A DNA stretch of 64,000 nucleotides from Bacillota bacterium (GCA_021828865.1 JAJZCW010000006.1:62001-126000), one strand, 5' to 3'; positions 33,587 through 44,490 are shown, counted from the stretch's first letter. Notes: generated by a model not told the origin, from the letters alone. Made by a program: numbers and translations.

Positions 33587-34242
33587 TCAGGGCGTTGAGG
33601 GAAGCGTTTAGAAGCGTATACGGCCAGTTGCGCACGATTCCGAATATGCAACTTCGCCATGACGTTTTTTAAATGGTTCTTTACCGTGTTCTCTGATATG
33701 AATAATTGCAGAGCAATTTCTCGGTTGGTGGCCCCTTGACTTACCAATTTTAATATCTCGCTTTCTCTGCCAGTAAGACCGGGATTTGCATCCTCCACAT
33801 TTTGTTGTTCATCTACTGTGCTCTTGAATTCAGCCAATAAGCGCGATGCAATGTCTTTTGATATCGGGGTTTCCCCATCTAATACGCCATGTAAATAAGA
33901 GATCCAATCTTTGGGATCCAACCGCTTAACAAGATAACCTTGTGCGCCGCTTCGAATTGCTTCAAAAAGATCAGAAGGATCATCGGAAACACTTAATATC
34001 ACTACGTGAATATAAGGGAAATCTTGCTTAATGCGCGTAGTGGTCTGTAAACCGTCGAGCAGAGGCATGTTGATATCCATCAAAATTAGGTCAGGCATCA
34101 ATTCTGTAGCTAATTTTATTGTTTCTAAACCATTGGTGGCTTCCGCGACGATGTGAAACTGAGGTTCCGATTCAAGGATAATTCTTGCTGCTTGTCGGGC
34201 GCGCAAACTATCGTCTGCTATGATTAAATCGTAATTTTTCAT
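33580..34242 (-). CDS. NarL/FixJ-family response regulator
   Basis: 220 aa. Receiver domain with acidic pocket (IADDS), phospho-acceptor Asp56 (LILMDINMP) and conserved Lys in VKRLDP. LuxR-type helix-turn-helix at the C-terminus (LTGRESEILKLVSQGATNRE, then SENTVKNHLKNVMAKL). ATG 34242 has GGAG about ten bases upstream; the frame extends to 34257. Probable partner of the kinase at 31572-32411, although transcribed from the opposite strand. Confidence 0.92.
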   Translation of the reverse strand: MKNYDLIIADDSLRARQAARIILESEPQFHIVAEATNGLETIKLATELMPDLILMDINMPLLDGLQTTTRIKQDFPYIHVVILSVSDDPSDLFEAIRSGAQGYLVKRLDPKDWISYLHGVLDGETPISKDIASRLLAEFKSTVDEQQNVEDANPGLTGRESEILKLVSQGATNREIALQLFISENTVKNHLKNVMAKLHIRNRAQLAVYASKRFPQRPEK

Positions 34243-34432
34243 CACTATTTTCTCCAACTGTCATCGTATCCTGGTCTCTCGTTCACCGACTAATCCATGC
34301 AGAAAAGGAGTTACGTAACGGTAAGGCCACGTTGGCCACATCATTGGATATGGCCAAGGCATTTATTGTGTCAGAGGCATTGACGTTATGATGATGGCAT
34401 ATTCATTAAACGAACTATATAGCCTGTTAGGG

Positions 34433-35722
34433 CTATTTTCTGCTTTTCACTTCATCAAAACTAGCCTCAGCAGCTTCTAGTGTTTTGTCAATTTCCTTTT
34501 CTGTATGGGCGGTAGTCAAAAACCACGCCTCGTATTTAGAGGGGGCAAGGTGCACCCCACGTGCCAGCATTGCCTTGAAAAATACGGCAAAATCTTGGGA
34601 ATCGGAGCGTTTTGCATCCTCATAATTCACGACCTGATGATCGCCAAAAAACACAGTGAATCCTCCGCCAAGGCGATTGATGGTGATGGGGAGACCTGAT
34701 TTTTTGGCTAAGCGCAACAATTCATCTTCAAGTTTTTCAGCAAGTGCATTCATCTGTGGATACACATTCGGCGCTTCTAACACATCGAGGCATGCCATGC
34801 CCGCACGAATTGAAGCGGGATTACCAGCGAGTGTTCCAGCCTGATAGGCGGGACCAAGTGGTGCCACCTGTTCCATGATCTCACGCTTACCACCGTATGC
34901 GCCAATTGGCAGGCCACCTCCGATGATTTTCCCCATGGCGATGAGATCAGGTTTGACGGCATTGTAGTCGACGATGCCAAAACGAAAGCGAAACGCGGTG
35001 ATCACTTCATCGTAAATCAGCGGAATGCCCGTCTTTTCTGTGGTTTCGCGGATGGCTTCGAGAAAGCCAGGGATAGGCGAGACGATGCCAAAGTTGCCGA
35101 CCACAGGTTCAATGAGCACGCAAGCGAGGTCATCTTGGTGCTTGGCAAATGCCACTTGAAAGCTCGCAATGTCGTTATAGGGGACCGTCACCACCTGGTT
35201 GGCCACACTCTCCGGAACCCCTGCGCTGTCAGGCGTGCCAAGCGAGGAAGGGCCTGAGCCCGCCGCGACAAGCACCTGGTCAAAATGACCATGATAGCAC
35301 CCGGCAAATTTCATGATTTTTGTTTTGCCCGTATACGCTCTGGCTACGCGAAGCAGTGTCATGACCGCCTCTGTGCCAGAATTGACAAAGCGAATTCGCT
35401 CCAGTTCTGGTATCGCTTTTTGCAACCGTTCCGCAAATAGGGTTTCCCACGGTGTCGGCGCGCCAATAAGTGATCCTTGCTGCATGGCCTGCTGCACGGC
35501 CTCGACGATATGCGGGTGGGCGTGCCCTGCGATAATGGGGCCATACGCAGCAAGATAATCCACATAGGCATTGCCGTCAACATCGTAGAGATAAGCGCCT
35601 TCCGCTTTTTCTATGGTAATAGGGGCACCACCTCCGACCGCCTTAAATGACCGCGAAGGACTGTTGACGCCGCCGATAATCACGTTTTTCGCTCTTTCAT
35701 GCCAATTATCTGATTGTGTCAA
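34433..35722 (-). CDS. hemL: Glutamate-1-semialdehyde 2,1-aminomutase
   Basis: 429 aa PLP enzyme. Schiff-base Lys265 in [17 protein letters not shown]-terminal [15 protein letters not shown] is diagnostic for HemL against other class III aminotransferases. It makes 5-aminolevulinate in the C5 tetrapyrrole route. It stands alone and divergent from selA-hemZ, and the second heme gene hemZ lies 1.5 kb away. Confidence 0.96.
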   Translation of the reverse strand: MTQSDNWHERAKNVIIGGVNSPSRSFKAVGGGAPITIEKAEGAYLYDVDGNAYVDYLAAYGPIIAGHAHPHIVEAVQQAMQQGSLIGAPTPWETLFAERLQKAIPELERIRFVNSGTEAVMTLLRVARAYTGKTKIMKFAGCYHGHFDQVLVAAGSGPSSLGTPDSAGVPESVANQVVTVPYNDIASFQVAFAKHQDDLACVLIEPVVGNFGIVSPIPGFLEAIRETTEKTGIPLIYDEVITAFRFRFGIVDYNAVKPDLIAMGKIIGGGLPIGAYGGKREIMEQVAPLGPAYQAGTLAGNPASIRAGMACLDVLEAPNVYPQMNALAEKLEDELLRLAKKSGLPITINRLGGGFTVFFGDHQVVNYEDAKRSDSQDFAVFFKAMLARGVHLAPSKYEAWFLTTAHTEKEIDKTLEAAEASFDEVKSRK

Positions 35723-35833
35723 ATAAATACACTTCTCCTTTCTGTCAGTATCCCACTATAACATAAAAGAGATGGCGGTTGATTCCAAAAGCAAATTGAG
35801 TTAATACTTATTACGCATGATAGGCTTAGGATC

Positions 35834-37267
35834 GTGGATAATGAGGTGTCAGATAAAGTGAACGAAATGGAACAGGAGAGATTAAGGTCGTTGCCAGCGG
35901 TACACAAGGTGTTGTCATGGCCGCTTGTGCAAGCGTGGATTGAAGAATTTGGCCATGAAGAAGTGGTGGCGTCCGTTCAACAGGTGATTGATGAGTGGCG
36001 CGACCAAATCCTGCGGGGAAATGATAGAGAAGCGTCCGAGGAACTAGTCACGTCACGCGTGCGCGAGGCCATTCTCGAAAATTCTAAGCGGCATTTGCGC
36101 AGAGTGATTAACGCGACCGGTACGGTGCTTCATACCAATTTGGGACGTGCACCGCTTGCAGAAGAAGCGCTCGAAGCGATTGTCTCCGTGGCGCGGGGGT
36201 ACAGCAATCTCGAGTATGACCTTGAGCGCGGAGAACGAGGGCATCGCTATGAACACGTCGAATCGCTCGTCTGCGATCTGGTCGGCGCTGAGGCAGCGCT
36301 TGTCGTCAACAACAACGCGGCTGCGGTTTTTTTGATGCTGAACGAATTGACTAAAGGGAAAAAAGTCGCCATTTCACGCGGTGAACTCGTAGAGATTGGC
36401 GGGTCTTTTCGCGTGTCGGAAGTGATGAGCGCAAGCGGGGCGGAACTTTTGGAAGTGGGCACCACCAACAAAACTCACCTGAGTGATTACGAACAGGCGT
36501 TAAATGATGGTGCCGACCTGGTGCTGCGCGTACACACCTCGAATTTTCGCATCATCGGCTTTACGGAGAAGCCTTCGCTGCAAGACTTGGTGGCGCTCGC
36601 CCACGCGCGGGAGTTGCCGATATTCGAAGATCTTGGCAGCGGATCGCTGATTGATTTTCGCCAGTTCGGGATTGGCGATGAGCCGACTATCCGCGACAGC
36701 CTCGAAGCAGGGGTGGATGTGGTGAGCTTTTCTGGGGACAAGTTGCTCGGTGGTGCTCAGGCGGGGTTTCTTTGCGGCAAAAAATCCTTAATTGACCGGT
36801 TGAAAAAAAATCAGCTCGCCCGCGCCATGCGAGTCGATAAGCTGACACTGGCTGCCATTGAAGCAACACTCAGGCTCTACCGCGATGAAGTGCGGGCGAG
36901 GGAGCGGATTCCTGCGCTGCGAATGCTTTTAACGCCTGCTGAATCACTGCGCGAGACTGCAGAAAAGCTGGCGGCGGATCTGGCCATTTCTATCGGTGGA
37001 ATGGCGCGGTGCCGCGTCCTTGAGACGATGTCCAAAGTGGGCGGCGGCGCACTTCCGCAGGTGGACATCCCTACGTATGCAGTGGCCGTTTACCCTTTTT
37101 CCAAGTCTCCAGATCAACTGGCAGATGCGCTCCGTCGTGGGGACCCACCAGTGGTGGCGAGGGTAGCAAATGATGAAGTGATTTTTGACTTGCGGACGCT
37201 ACTTAAAGACGATGTAAGCGACTTGCTGCTGGCGGTACGGCGGGCATTTAACGAGGGCGCTCTATGA
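35834..37267 (+). CDS. selA: L-seryl-tRNA(Sec) selenium transferase
   Basis: 477 aa PLP enzyme converting Ser-tRNA-Sec to Sec-tRNA-Sec with selenophosphate. SelA landmarks: LRRVINATGTVLHTNLGRAP, VNNNAAAVFLML, and PLP Lys303 in SFSGDKLLGGAQAG. GTG 35834 is the longest start; GTG 35858, nine bases after GAGGTG, is a good alternative. The stop overlaps hemZ (ATGA). SelB and SelD are not in the window; the tRNA gene selC lies at 9311-9407. Confidence 0.95.
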   Translation: MDNEVSDKVNEMEQERLRSLPAVHKVLSWPLVQAWIEEFGHEEVVASVQQVIDEWRDQILRGNDREASEELVTSRVREAILENSKRHLRRVINATGTVLHTNLGRAPLAEEALEAIVSVARGYSNLEYDLERGERGHRYEHVESLVCDLVGAEAALVVNNNAAAVFLMLNELTKGKKVAISRGELVEIGGSFRVSEVMSASGAELLEVGTTNKTHLSDYEQALNDGADLVLRVHTSNFRIIGFTEKPSLQDLVALAHARELPIFEDLGSGSLIDFRQFGIGDEPTIRDSLEAGVDVVSFSGDKLLGGAQAGFLCGKKSLIDRLKKNQLARAMRVDKLTLAAIEATLRLYRDEVRARERIPALRMLLTPAESLRETAEKLAADLAISIGGMARCRVLETMSKVGGGALPQVDIPTYAVAVYPFSKSPDQLADALRRGDPPVVARVANDEVIFDLRTLLKDDVSDLLLAVRRAFNEGAL

Positions 37268-38760
37268 TCCGAATCGATTTTGAAGGTATCGACGCCTTTT
37301 CTGAACTTGGCAGAATGGTAGATTCCTTTGATGCAGACCTGAGCGATGAGGAAACGGTCATTCACGCACAGGTGAGAAGATCGGATCAAAGCGTGACAGG
37401 CGTGATTTGCCTAGTCGAAGGTTCAACAAGGTACGACTGTGAAGTCAAAATCTTGCGTGATTCAACGCAAGATGCCGAAATGGGAAAATCAAACAAAACC
37501 CTCGGCAGGCGCGCGCTCTTATTGGCACTGTATCGATTGCTTGCGCGAAGAACGGGGCGCACACTGCCATATGGGATCTTGTTTGGCGTTCGCCCAGGCA
37601 AACTGGTTCATCAGCGATTAAAGCAGAACAAGTCGGCGTTAGCACCTGATATTGCTGGAGAACTTGTGGCAAATTATGCGATGCGCCAGGATCGCGCCGA
37701 TCTCTTGGTGGAAGTGGCGCAACATGAGCGTTCTATAGTACCTGACCTGTATGATTTAAGTTCCGAAGTTAGCCTATACGTAGGCATCCCTTTTTGCCCA
37801 ACACACTGTTCATATTGTACGTTCCCCGCCTACTCGATGAGGGACAAGGCGAGGTATGCGGTGGATTTTATGCAGGCGCTGATTCATGAAATTCGTGCCG
37901 TCGGCGAATCGCTGCAAACGGCTCACATCGGTGTGACTACGGTGTATGTAGGAGGCGGCACGCCGACAAGCCTCTCCGCGCTTGAACTTGAACGCCTGCT
38001 GGCAGCGCTTCGCGACGAGTTGCCAGGCCATGGGGCATGGCGGGAATTTTCCGTCGAGGCGGGGCGCGCGGATACGATTACGCCTGATCGCGTCAAGGTC
38101 ATGAAAGCGGTAGGGGTGAACCGCGTCAGCGTCAACCCGCAAACGTTTCGCGATGCCACATTAAAAAAAGTGGGCCGCGGTCATTCCGCCTCTATTATCG
38201 ATAAGCGATTTGCGCTTTTTCGCGAGGCAGGTTTTCAGAATATCAACATGGATTTGATCATGGGGTTGCCGGGAGAATCGCTTGATGATGCGCGCAATTC
38301 CCTTGCTCGTACACTTGCGCTATCACCTGATAGTGTGACAGTGCACACGCTTTCCTATAAACGGGGAGCAGAGGTGAAAAAAAGTCTTGAAGTGAGCGAC
38401 GAACCGGATGCATCCACTGTCGAAGCCATGCTGGATCTTGCGGAGAGGGAACTCCGAGGCGATGGGTATCATCCTTACTATTTGTACCGGCAAAAGGATA
38501 TCCTGGCGGGCAGAGAGAACATCGGTTACGCTCGTCTTGGGAAAGAAGGACTCTACAACATGGCGATCATTGAGGAAGTACAGACAATCGTAGCACTAGG
38601 CGGTGGTGGGGCAAGCAAGTGGGTCGATCCGCAGACAGGACAAATTATGCGCAGCGCCAATGCTCGTGAGCCCTCGGCTTATGTGGCGCATCTCGACCAC
38701 ATCATCGCGGACAAGAGAGAACGCATCGCAGCGCTTGCAAAAAAAATACGTCTGAAGTAA
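37264..38760 (+). CDS. hemZ: HemZ-type radical SAM coproporphyrinogen dehydrogenase family protein
   Basis: 498 aa. The radical SAM cluster motif is CPTHCSYC (Cys178, Cys182, Cys185), followed by VYVGGGTPTSLS and the HemN/HemZ signature RVSVNPQTFRDATLKKVGRGH. The N-terminal 165 residues are the HemZ-specific extension. It is assigned to oxygen-independent tetrapyrrole oxidation, though activity of HemZ proteins is less well established than that of HemN. Start overlaps the selA stop by four bases, implying translational coupling to selA. Confidence 0.88.
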   Translation: MIRIDFEGIDAFSELGRMVDSFDADLSDEETVIHAQVRRSDQSVTGVICLVEGSTRYDCEVKILRDSTQDAEMGKSNKTLGRRALLLALYRLLARRTGRTLPYGILFGVRPGKLVHQRLKQNKSALAPDIAGELVANYAMRQDRADLLVEVAQHERSIVPDLYDLSSEVSLYVGIPFCPTHCSYCTFPAYSMRDKARYAVDFMQALIHEIRAVGESLQTAHIGVTTVYVGGGTPTSLSALELERLLAALRDELPGHGAWREFSVEAGRADTITPDRVKVMKAVGVNRVSVNPQTFRDATLKKVGRGHSASIIDKRFALFREAGFQNINMDLIMGLPGESLDDARNSLARTLALSPDSVTVHTLSYKRGAEVKKSLEVSDEPDASTVEAMLDLAERELRGDGYHPYYLYRQKDILAGRENIGYARLGKEGLYNMAIIEEVQTIVALGGGGASKWVDPQTGQIMRSANAREPSAYVAHLDHIIADKRERIAALAKKIRLK

Positions 38761-38781
38761 ACTAAAGATTAAATTTCAATA

Positions 38782-39052
38782 TGCAGTCGATGATCAGAAG
38801 AGTACCTGAAGCATTATTTTTTACAGAGAGAAGAAGCCTTAGGCTGTGAGCTTCTTCAAGGACATTCAGGGAAAGACGCCTGGGAGACGCCCTATGAAGT
38901 ACACGTGATGGAAAAGTAGAGGCCGGGATAATCCCGTTATCTTCAAGTGAGCGAACCGGATGCCGCAAGGTGGTCCGGATTACACTAGGGTGGTACCGCG
39001 GATGGAGAGAGCACCGTTCGTCCCTAAGAGGACGAAACCGGTGTTTTTTTGC
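38782..39052 (+). promoter_or_regulatory. T-box leader of hisS-aspS
   Basis: T-box sequence AGGGTGGTACCGCG at 38987-39000. A Stem I region (from about 38782, with AGAGAGAAG near 38824) carries a candidate specifier CAC (His) at about 38901. The terminator CACCG-TTCGTCC / GGACGAA-CGGTG plus seven T lies at about 39011-39050. Uncharged tRNA-His would stabilise the antiterminator. Confidence 0.93.
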
Positions 39053-39085
39053 GTACTTTTCTACGACTAAACGGAGGGATGGATT

Positions 39086-40342
39086 GTGGCGGATTTTTCA
39101 AGGCCACCTGGCACGATGGACGTGCTGCCGGAGAAGTCCGGCGTATGGCAATGGGTCGAGGCCAAGGCAAGGGAAGTGTTTGATCTCTATCACTATAGAG
39201 AAATGCGTACCCCGATCTTTGAACACACCGAGATATTTGAGCGCGGTGTGGGGGATACCACTGACATTGTACAAAAGGAAATGTACACGTTCACCGATCG
39301 AGGTGGCAGGTCGTTGACGCTACGCCCGGAAGGCACGGCTGGAGTGGTGCGGGCTTTTGTTGAAGGGAAACTTTACGGGGGCACACTTCCCGGAAAGTAT
39401 TATTACCTGGGGCCTATGTTTCGCTATGAAAAAAAGCAGGCGGGGCGCTACCGTCAATTCAATCAATACGGCATCGAGGTCATAGGCAGCGACGATCCTC
39501 GTGCAGACGCGGAAGTGATTGAACTTGCCGATCACTTTTTAAAGGAGCTTGGCATCCGTCATTATCGCTTGGAACTCAACTCGGTGGGTTGCCCCACGTG
39601 CCGAAGCGATCATAAAAAACTATTGCTCGAGCACCTGACGCCAATCAAAAACGAGTTGTGCACGGATTGCCAATCGCGTTTTGAAAAAAATCCGCTGCGC
39701 ATCTTGGATTGCAAAATTGATGGCCATCATCCGCAAGTGCTCACCGCCCCTAAAATCACGGATCACCTGTGCGAGGACTGCTCGACGCACTTTGACGCGG
39801 TGAAAGGTCACCTGAATGCGCTTGGCGTGGCATATGTGATCACACCGACGATGGTGCGGGGGCTGGATTACTACACGCGTACCGCGTTTGAATTTATCGG
39901 GACGGAGCTTGGCGCGCAAAGCACAATCATCGGTGGTGGGCGATACAATGGCCTGATCAGCATGTTGGGAGGCCCAGATCTACCCGGCGTTGGATTTGCT
40001 GGTGGACTCGAACGGTTGCTACTCACGGTGGACGAGGCACGGGAACAGGAACTTGCTGCCGACCGACTGGATGCGTTTGTGATCGCCATGGGTGACGCCG
40101 CGATGGATTTTTCGGTAAAGGTGCTGCAATTGTTAAGGAAAAATGGCATCCGCGCGGATATGGACTATGCAGGTCGCGCCTTTAAGGCACAGCTCAAACT
40201 CGCTGATCGGTACCATGCAAAAGTGGCGCTGATCATTGGCGACGACGAGGTGGAGAAGCAGTCGGTGACGCTTCGCGACACGACGAGTAAGGAACAGCAG
40301 TTGGTTTCCATAGAAGAGTTGATCACAGCGCTGCAAAAGTAG
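39086..40342 (+). CDS. hisS: Histidyl-tRNA synthetase
   Basis: 418 aa class II synthetase. Motif 2 is in YLGPMFRYEKKQAGRYRQF; the HisA and HisB signatures are MVRGLDYYTRTAFE and GGGRYNGLI; a C-terminal anticodon-binding domain follows. GTG 39086 behind GGAGGGATGG. Cotranscribed with aspS, 30 bp downstream, under one T-box. Confidence 0.97.
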   Translation: MADFSRPPGTMDVLPEKSGVWQWVEAKAREVFDLYHYREMRTPIFEHTEIFERGVGDTTDIVQKEMYTFTDRGGRSLTLRPEGTAGVVRAFVEGKLYGGTLPGKYYYLGPMFRYEKKQAGRYRQFNQYGIEVIGSDDPRADAEVIELADHFLKELGIRHYRLELNSVGCPTCRSDHKKLLLEHLTPIKNELCTDCQSRFEKNPLRILDCKIDGHHPQVLTAPKITDHLCEDCSTHFDAVKGHLNALGVAYVITPTMVRGLDYYTRTAFEFIGTELGAQSTIIGGGRYNGLISMLGGPDLPGVGFAGGLERLLLTVDEAREQELAADRLDAFVIAMGDAAMDFSVKVLQLLRKNGIRADMDYAGRAFKAQLKLADRYHAKVALIIGDDEVEKQSVTLRDTTSKEQQLVSIEELITALQK

Positions 40343-40372
40343 GTTTTTAGAAGAAAAAGGAGTGGGACAAGC

Positions 40373-42145
40373 GTGCAATTTCGTTCTATATTTGCTGGAG
40401 AATTAAGTGAAACCCATGTGGGCAAACAGGTTCAACTGGCTGGATGGGTACAAAAAAGGCGTGACCTTGGCGGTGTGATTTTTGTCGATCTGAGAGATCG
40501 GTCGGGGATCGTGCAACTGGTTTTTCGTCAGGATGTGAATGAAGAAGCGCTTGTGAAAGCAGATCGCCTTCGCAGTGAATTCGTGATACAAGTGGAAGGT
40601 ACCACAGTGCTGAGAGCGCCGGAAGCGGTCAATCCCAAAATTGCCACCGGCACGTTGGAAGTCGAGGTCACGAGTCTGACGATCCTGAACGGCGCTAAGA
40701 CGCCTCCTTTTACCATGGAGGATGACGTCGAAGTGGATGAAGCGGTACGCCTACGTTATCGGTACCTGGATCTTCGCCGACCGAAGATGCTAGGTACAAT
40801 GCGGACTCGCCATCGTATTTACCAACTGATTCGAACATTTTTGGACGAGCAGGATTTTATTGAAGTTGAGACTCCCATGCTGACGAAGAGCACGCCAGAA
40901 GGAGCACGGGACTTTCTCGTCCCCTCAAGGCTGCACCCGGAAGAATTTTATGCCCTGCCGCAATCACCGCAACTCTTCAAACAACTATTAATGGTTGGCG
41001 GATTCGAGCGATATTATCAAATTGTCCGTTGCTTTCGCGATGAGGATCTTCGGGCAGATAGGCAACCGGAATTTACACAACTGGATATCGAGACGTCTTT
41101 TCTTCAGCCAATCGACATTCAGAACATGATCGAGTCGATGATGAAAGGCATTTTTTCTAAGGTGCTTGGGCTCACGATCGAAACTCCTTTTCAAAGGCTT
41201 ACGTATGCCGAGGCGATGGAGCGGTTTGGCTCGGACAAGCCAGATTTGCGGTTTGGTCTGGAACTAGTGAACCTATCTGAAATGTTACAAGGGACGTCCT
41301 TCAAGGTGTTTGCGGATGCGCTTGCGAAAGGCGGACAAGTCAAGGCACTGGTTGCGCCAAAGTGTGGCCATTATAGTCGCAAGGAGCTCGACGATTTAGC
41401 AAAATACGCGGCGCGCTACAAGGCAAAAGGGCTAGCCTGGATGATCGTTGAAGAGACAGGAGTTCGCGCTCCGATCGCGAAGTTTTTCAGCGAGGAAGAG
41501 ATTCAATCCATCGTTTCTGCCACCAAAGCGGAACCTGGCGACCTGATCCTTTTTGCGGCTGACAAAAAGCAGGTAGTGGCCGATGTTCTCGGTGCGCTGC
41601 GGCTTTATTTCGGCAAAGAACTGGGACTCATCGATGAATCAAAGTTTGCTTTTTTGTGGGTGGTGGATTTTCCGCTTCTCGAATACGACGAGGATGAAAA
41701 ACGCCACGTGGCAGTGCATCACCCCTTTACGATGCCTAGAGTCGACGATTTGGAGCTGCTTGATACCCATCCCGGCGCAGTCCGCGCACAGGCTTATGAC
41801 ATCGTGTTAAATGGTTACGAGATTGGTGGGGGGTCCATGCGCATCTATGAAAAAGCGTTGCAGGAGCGCATGTTTCGTTCCCTTGGATTCACGGATGAAG
41901 AAGCGAGAGTAAAATTCGGATTTTTGCTTGATGCGTTTGAATATGGCACACCACCGCATGGCGGTATCGCGCTTGGCCTTGACCGCTTAGTGATGGTAAT
42001 GACTAGACAGACGTCACTTCGCGATGTGATCGCCTTCCCCAAAACAGCGAGTGGCACCGACCTGATGATGGGGGCGCCAAGTGAAGTGGCGGACGATCAA
42101 TGGAAGACACTGCATTTACAACCTGTCAAAGTGGAAAAGGAGTAA
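40373..42145 (+). CDS. aspS: Aspartyl-tRNA synthetase
   Basis: 590 aa, bacterial type. N-terminal OB-fold ([20 protein letters not shown]), class II core with motif 2 ([20 protein letters not shown]), bacterial GAD insertion (about 285-420) and motif 3 ([11 protein letters not shown]). GTG 40373 behind AAAAGGAGTGG. Second gene of the hisS operon. Confidence 0.97.
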   Translation: MQFRSIFAGELSETHVGKQVQLAGWVQKRRDLGGVIFVDLRDRSGIVQLVFRQDVNEEALVKADRLRSEFVIQVEGTTVLRAPEAVNPKIATGTLEVEVTSLTILNGAKTPPFTMEDDVEVDEAVRLRYRYLDLRRPKMLGTMRTRHRIYQLIRTFLDEQDFIEVETPMLTKSTPEGARDFLVPSRLHPEEFYALPQSPQLFKQLLMVGGFERYYQIVRCFRDEDLRADRQPEFTQLDIETSFLQPIDIQNMIESMMKGIFSKVLGLTIETPFQRLTYAEAMERFGSDKPDLRFGLELVNLSEMLQGTSFKVFADALAKGGQVKALVAPKCGHYSRKELDDLAKYAARYKAKGLAWMIVEETGVRAPIAKFFSEEEIQSIVSATKAEPGDLILFAADKKQVVADVLGALRLYFGKELGLIDESKFAFLWVVDFPLLEYDEDEKRHVAVHHPFTMPRVDDLELLDTHPGAVRAQAYDIVLNGYEIGGGSMRIYEKALQERMFRSLGFTDEEARVKFGFLLDAFEYGTPPHGGIALGLDRLVMVMTRQTSLRDVIAFPKTASGTDLMMGAPSEVADDQWKTLHLQPVKVEKE

Positions 42146-42151
42146 CGAACC

Positions 42152-43195
42152 ATGATTGATTTGCGTAGCGATACCGTCACGAAACCCATCGAAGAGATGC
42201 GAAAAGCCATGTACGAGGCGGAAGTCGGCGACGATGTGTATGGAGAAGACCCTACGGTCCTCAAACTCGAAGCGACAGCGGCCGAAATGCTGGGCAAGGA
42301 AGCGGCGCTTTTTGTCACGAGCGGCACGCAGGGCAACCAGGTGGCCGTTTTGACGCACACCAGGCCAGGAGAAGAAGTGCTAGTCGAGGATAACGCGCAC
42401 ATTTTTTTCTATGAAGTGGGAGCGATGGCTGCGCTAGCCGGGGTGCAAACGCGACCCCTGCCAGGAGTAAGGGGAATGGTTCCGGTCCATCGAATGGAAC
42501 AGGCGATCAGGGGCGAGGACATTCACTTTCCTCCGACTCGTCTCATTTGTCTTGAAAATACGCACAATCGGGCGGGAGGGGCCGTCATTCCGCTGGATTA
42601 CATGCAAGAAGTGCGGCACCTCGCAAATCGGTACGGCGTGTCGATTCATCTGGATGGCGCCAGGCTGTTTAATGCCGTGGTGGCAAGTGGTGTTTCGGCA
42701 AAAGAGTACGCGAGCACCGTGGACTCTGTGCAAATTTGCCTATCCAAAGGGCTCGGCGCACCAGTCGGATCGCTTCTCGTAGGGACGAAGGATTTTATAC
42801 TTCGCGCGAGAAAGTGGCGTAAGGCGCTTGGCGGTGGGATGAGGCAAGCTGGCGTCATTGCGGCGCCCGGTCTCATTGCGCTGACCAAAATGGTGGATCG
42901 GCTTGCAGAGGATCACGCGAACGCCAAAAAGCTTGCATCAGGCATCGCGAACATCAGCGCGCTCGACGTGAATCCTGACATGGTGGATACCAACATCATC
43001 ATCGTGGATGTAAAAAGCTGGGAAGAGGCCACGGGCCGTTTGGCGAATGATTTCCTCCTTCGATTAAAAGAAAAAGGCGTGCTTGCCACCAGCTTTGGCG
43101 GTTCGTTGATACGTTTTGTGACACACCTGAACGTGTCCTCGGTGCAAATTGATGAGGCGCTTCAAGTCGTGCAAGAAGTGGCGGGTGGCAGATAA
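42152..43195 (+). CDS. ltaE: Low-specificity L-threonine aldolase
   Basis: 347 aa fold-type I PLP enzyme beginning MIDLRSDTVTKP, the typical LtaE start. PLP Lys199 is in CLSKGLGAPVGS and the pyridine-N Asp in IHLDGAR. It splits threonine or allo-threonine to glycine and acetaldehyde. It lies 6 bp after aspS and 5 bp before rarA, so it is probably read from the hisS promoter. ATG preceded by AAAGGAGTAACG. Confidence 0.93.
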   Translation: MIDLRSDTVTKPIEEMRKAMYEAEVGDDVYGEDPTVLKLEATAAEMLGKEAALFVTSGTQGNQVAVLTHTRPGEEVLVEDNAHIFFYEVGAMAALAGVQTRPLPGVRGMVPVHRMEQAIRGEDIHFPPTRLICLENTHNRAGGAVIPLDYMQEVRHLANRYGVSIHLDGARLFNAVVASGVSAKEYASTVDSVQICLSKGLGAPVGSLLVGTKDFILRARKWRKALGGGMRQAGVIAAPGLIALTKMVDRLAEDHANAKKLASGIANISALDVNPDMVDTNIIIVDVKSWEEATGRLANDFLLRLKEKGVLATSFGGSLIRFVTHLNVSSVQIDEALQVVQEVAGGR

Positions 43196-43200
43196 GCGCC

Positions 43201-44490
43201 ATGATGGAACTGAGCGGTATTCCGCTGCCAGAACGGATGAGACCGGAGACACTAGATGATTTTGTCGGCCAAGAGCACTTGCTGAAACAAGGTAAATTGC
43301 TGCGCAAGCTCTATGATGCGAGGCGGCTTGTTTCGTGTGTGCTCTGGGGGCCTCCGGGAACGGGAAAAACCACATTGGCCAAAATTTACGCAAAGCACGC
43401 AGAAGCTCATTTTGTGGAACTGTCGGCAGTGGCTTCTGGCACAAAAGAGCTTCGCGAAGTCTTTCAGACGGCGGCAGAAGAAAAGCGGTTATATGGTATG
43501 GCCACGGTGCTCTTCGTTGATGAAATCCACCGTTATACGAAGGCTCAGCAAGACCTGCTTTTGCCTGCGGTAGAACGGGGAGTCATCTATTTGGTCGGCA
43601 GTACCACCGAGAACCCCCGTATTAGTTTGACGAGGGCGCTACTTAGTCGATTGCAGGTATGGGAACTCTATCGATTGACAGAGAATGATGTGGAGCAAGC
43701 GTTAATCCGCGCACTTCACGACGTGGACCTGGGTTTGGGAAAATGGCAGGTACAGTTTGAAGAGGATGCCTGGTCGATGCTTGTTAAAGGCTCAGGCGGC
43801 GATCTTCGCAAGGCGATGAACGCGATGGAATGGGCTATTGTGCACGCCGCAGAGGATTCCTCAGCCATCGTAACGGTTAGTGCGAGTCACGTGGAAGAAG
43901 CGCTCGAAGGTGCGCTGGGACAATTTGATGAGTCTATTTATTATGACCAGTTGAGTGCGTTTTGCAAGTCGCTCAGGGGCTCGGACAGCGATGCGGCGCT
44001 GTACTGGTTTATGCGCATGGTGCAAGAAGGCGTGGACCCGAGAATTCCTGTTCGTCGCCTGATGGTGCACGCAAGCGAGGATGTGGGGCTTGCCAGTCCG
44101 CAGGCGCTAGTGCAAGCGGTGAGCGCGATGCAGGTACTGGAGTCAGTAGGGCTTCCGGAGGCACGAATTCCCATTGCACAGGCGATTATTTTTGTCTGTG
44201 AATCGCCAAAGTCCAATTCTGTGGTGCAGGCACTAGGCCGTGTGGAGGAGGCGATCAGGCGTTTTCCTCATGCAGCGGTGCCATCGCATCTAGACGATCG
44301 CCACTTTTATAAAGATGAGCATGAAAATGTGAACTATTTATATCCGCATGACTTTCCTGGCCATTTTGTGGAGCAACGCTATCTACCATACGAGTTGGGA
44401 GATTTGGTGATTTATGAACCGACAGAACAGGGAGCAGAGGCGCGAATTCATCCCAAACGGCCTGGACGTCACATGAACTTCAATAAATAA
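43201..44490 (+). CDS. rarA: Replication-associated recombination protein A (RarA/MgsA)
   Basis: 429 aa AAA+ ATPase of the clamp-loader clade. The ERMRPETLDDFVGQEHLL start, Walker A GPPGTGKTT (50-58), Walker B VLFVDEIHR and sensor-1 VGSTTENPRISL are characteristic. The C-terminal tetramerisation domain includes YPHDFPGHFVEQRYLP. Acts at stalled forks. ATG 43201 or 43204. Confidence 0.95.
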   Translation: MMELSGIPLPERMRPETLDDFVGQEHLLKQGKLLRKLYDARRLVSCVLWGPPGTGKTTLAKIYAKHAEAHFVELSAVASGTKELREVFQTAAEEKRLYGMATVLFVDEIHRYTKAQQDLLLPAVERGVIYLVGSTTENPRISLTRALLSRLQVWELYRLTENDVEQALIRALHDVDLGLGKWQVQFEEDAWSMLVKGSGGDLRKAMNAMEWAIVHAAEDSSAIVTVSASHVEEALEGALGQFDESIYYDQLSAFCKSLRGSDSDAALYWFMRMVQEGVDPRIPVRRLMVHASEDVGLASPQALVQAVSAMQVLESVGLPEARIPIAQAIIFVCESPKSNSVVQALGRVEEAIRRFPHAAVPSHLDDRHFYKDEHENVNYLYPHDFPGHFVEQRYLPYELGDLVIYEPTEQGAEARIHPKRPGRHMNFNK

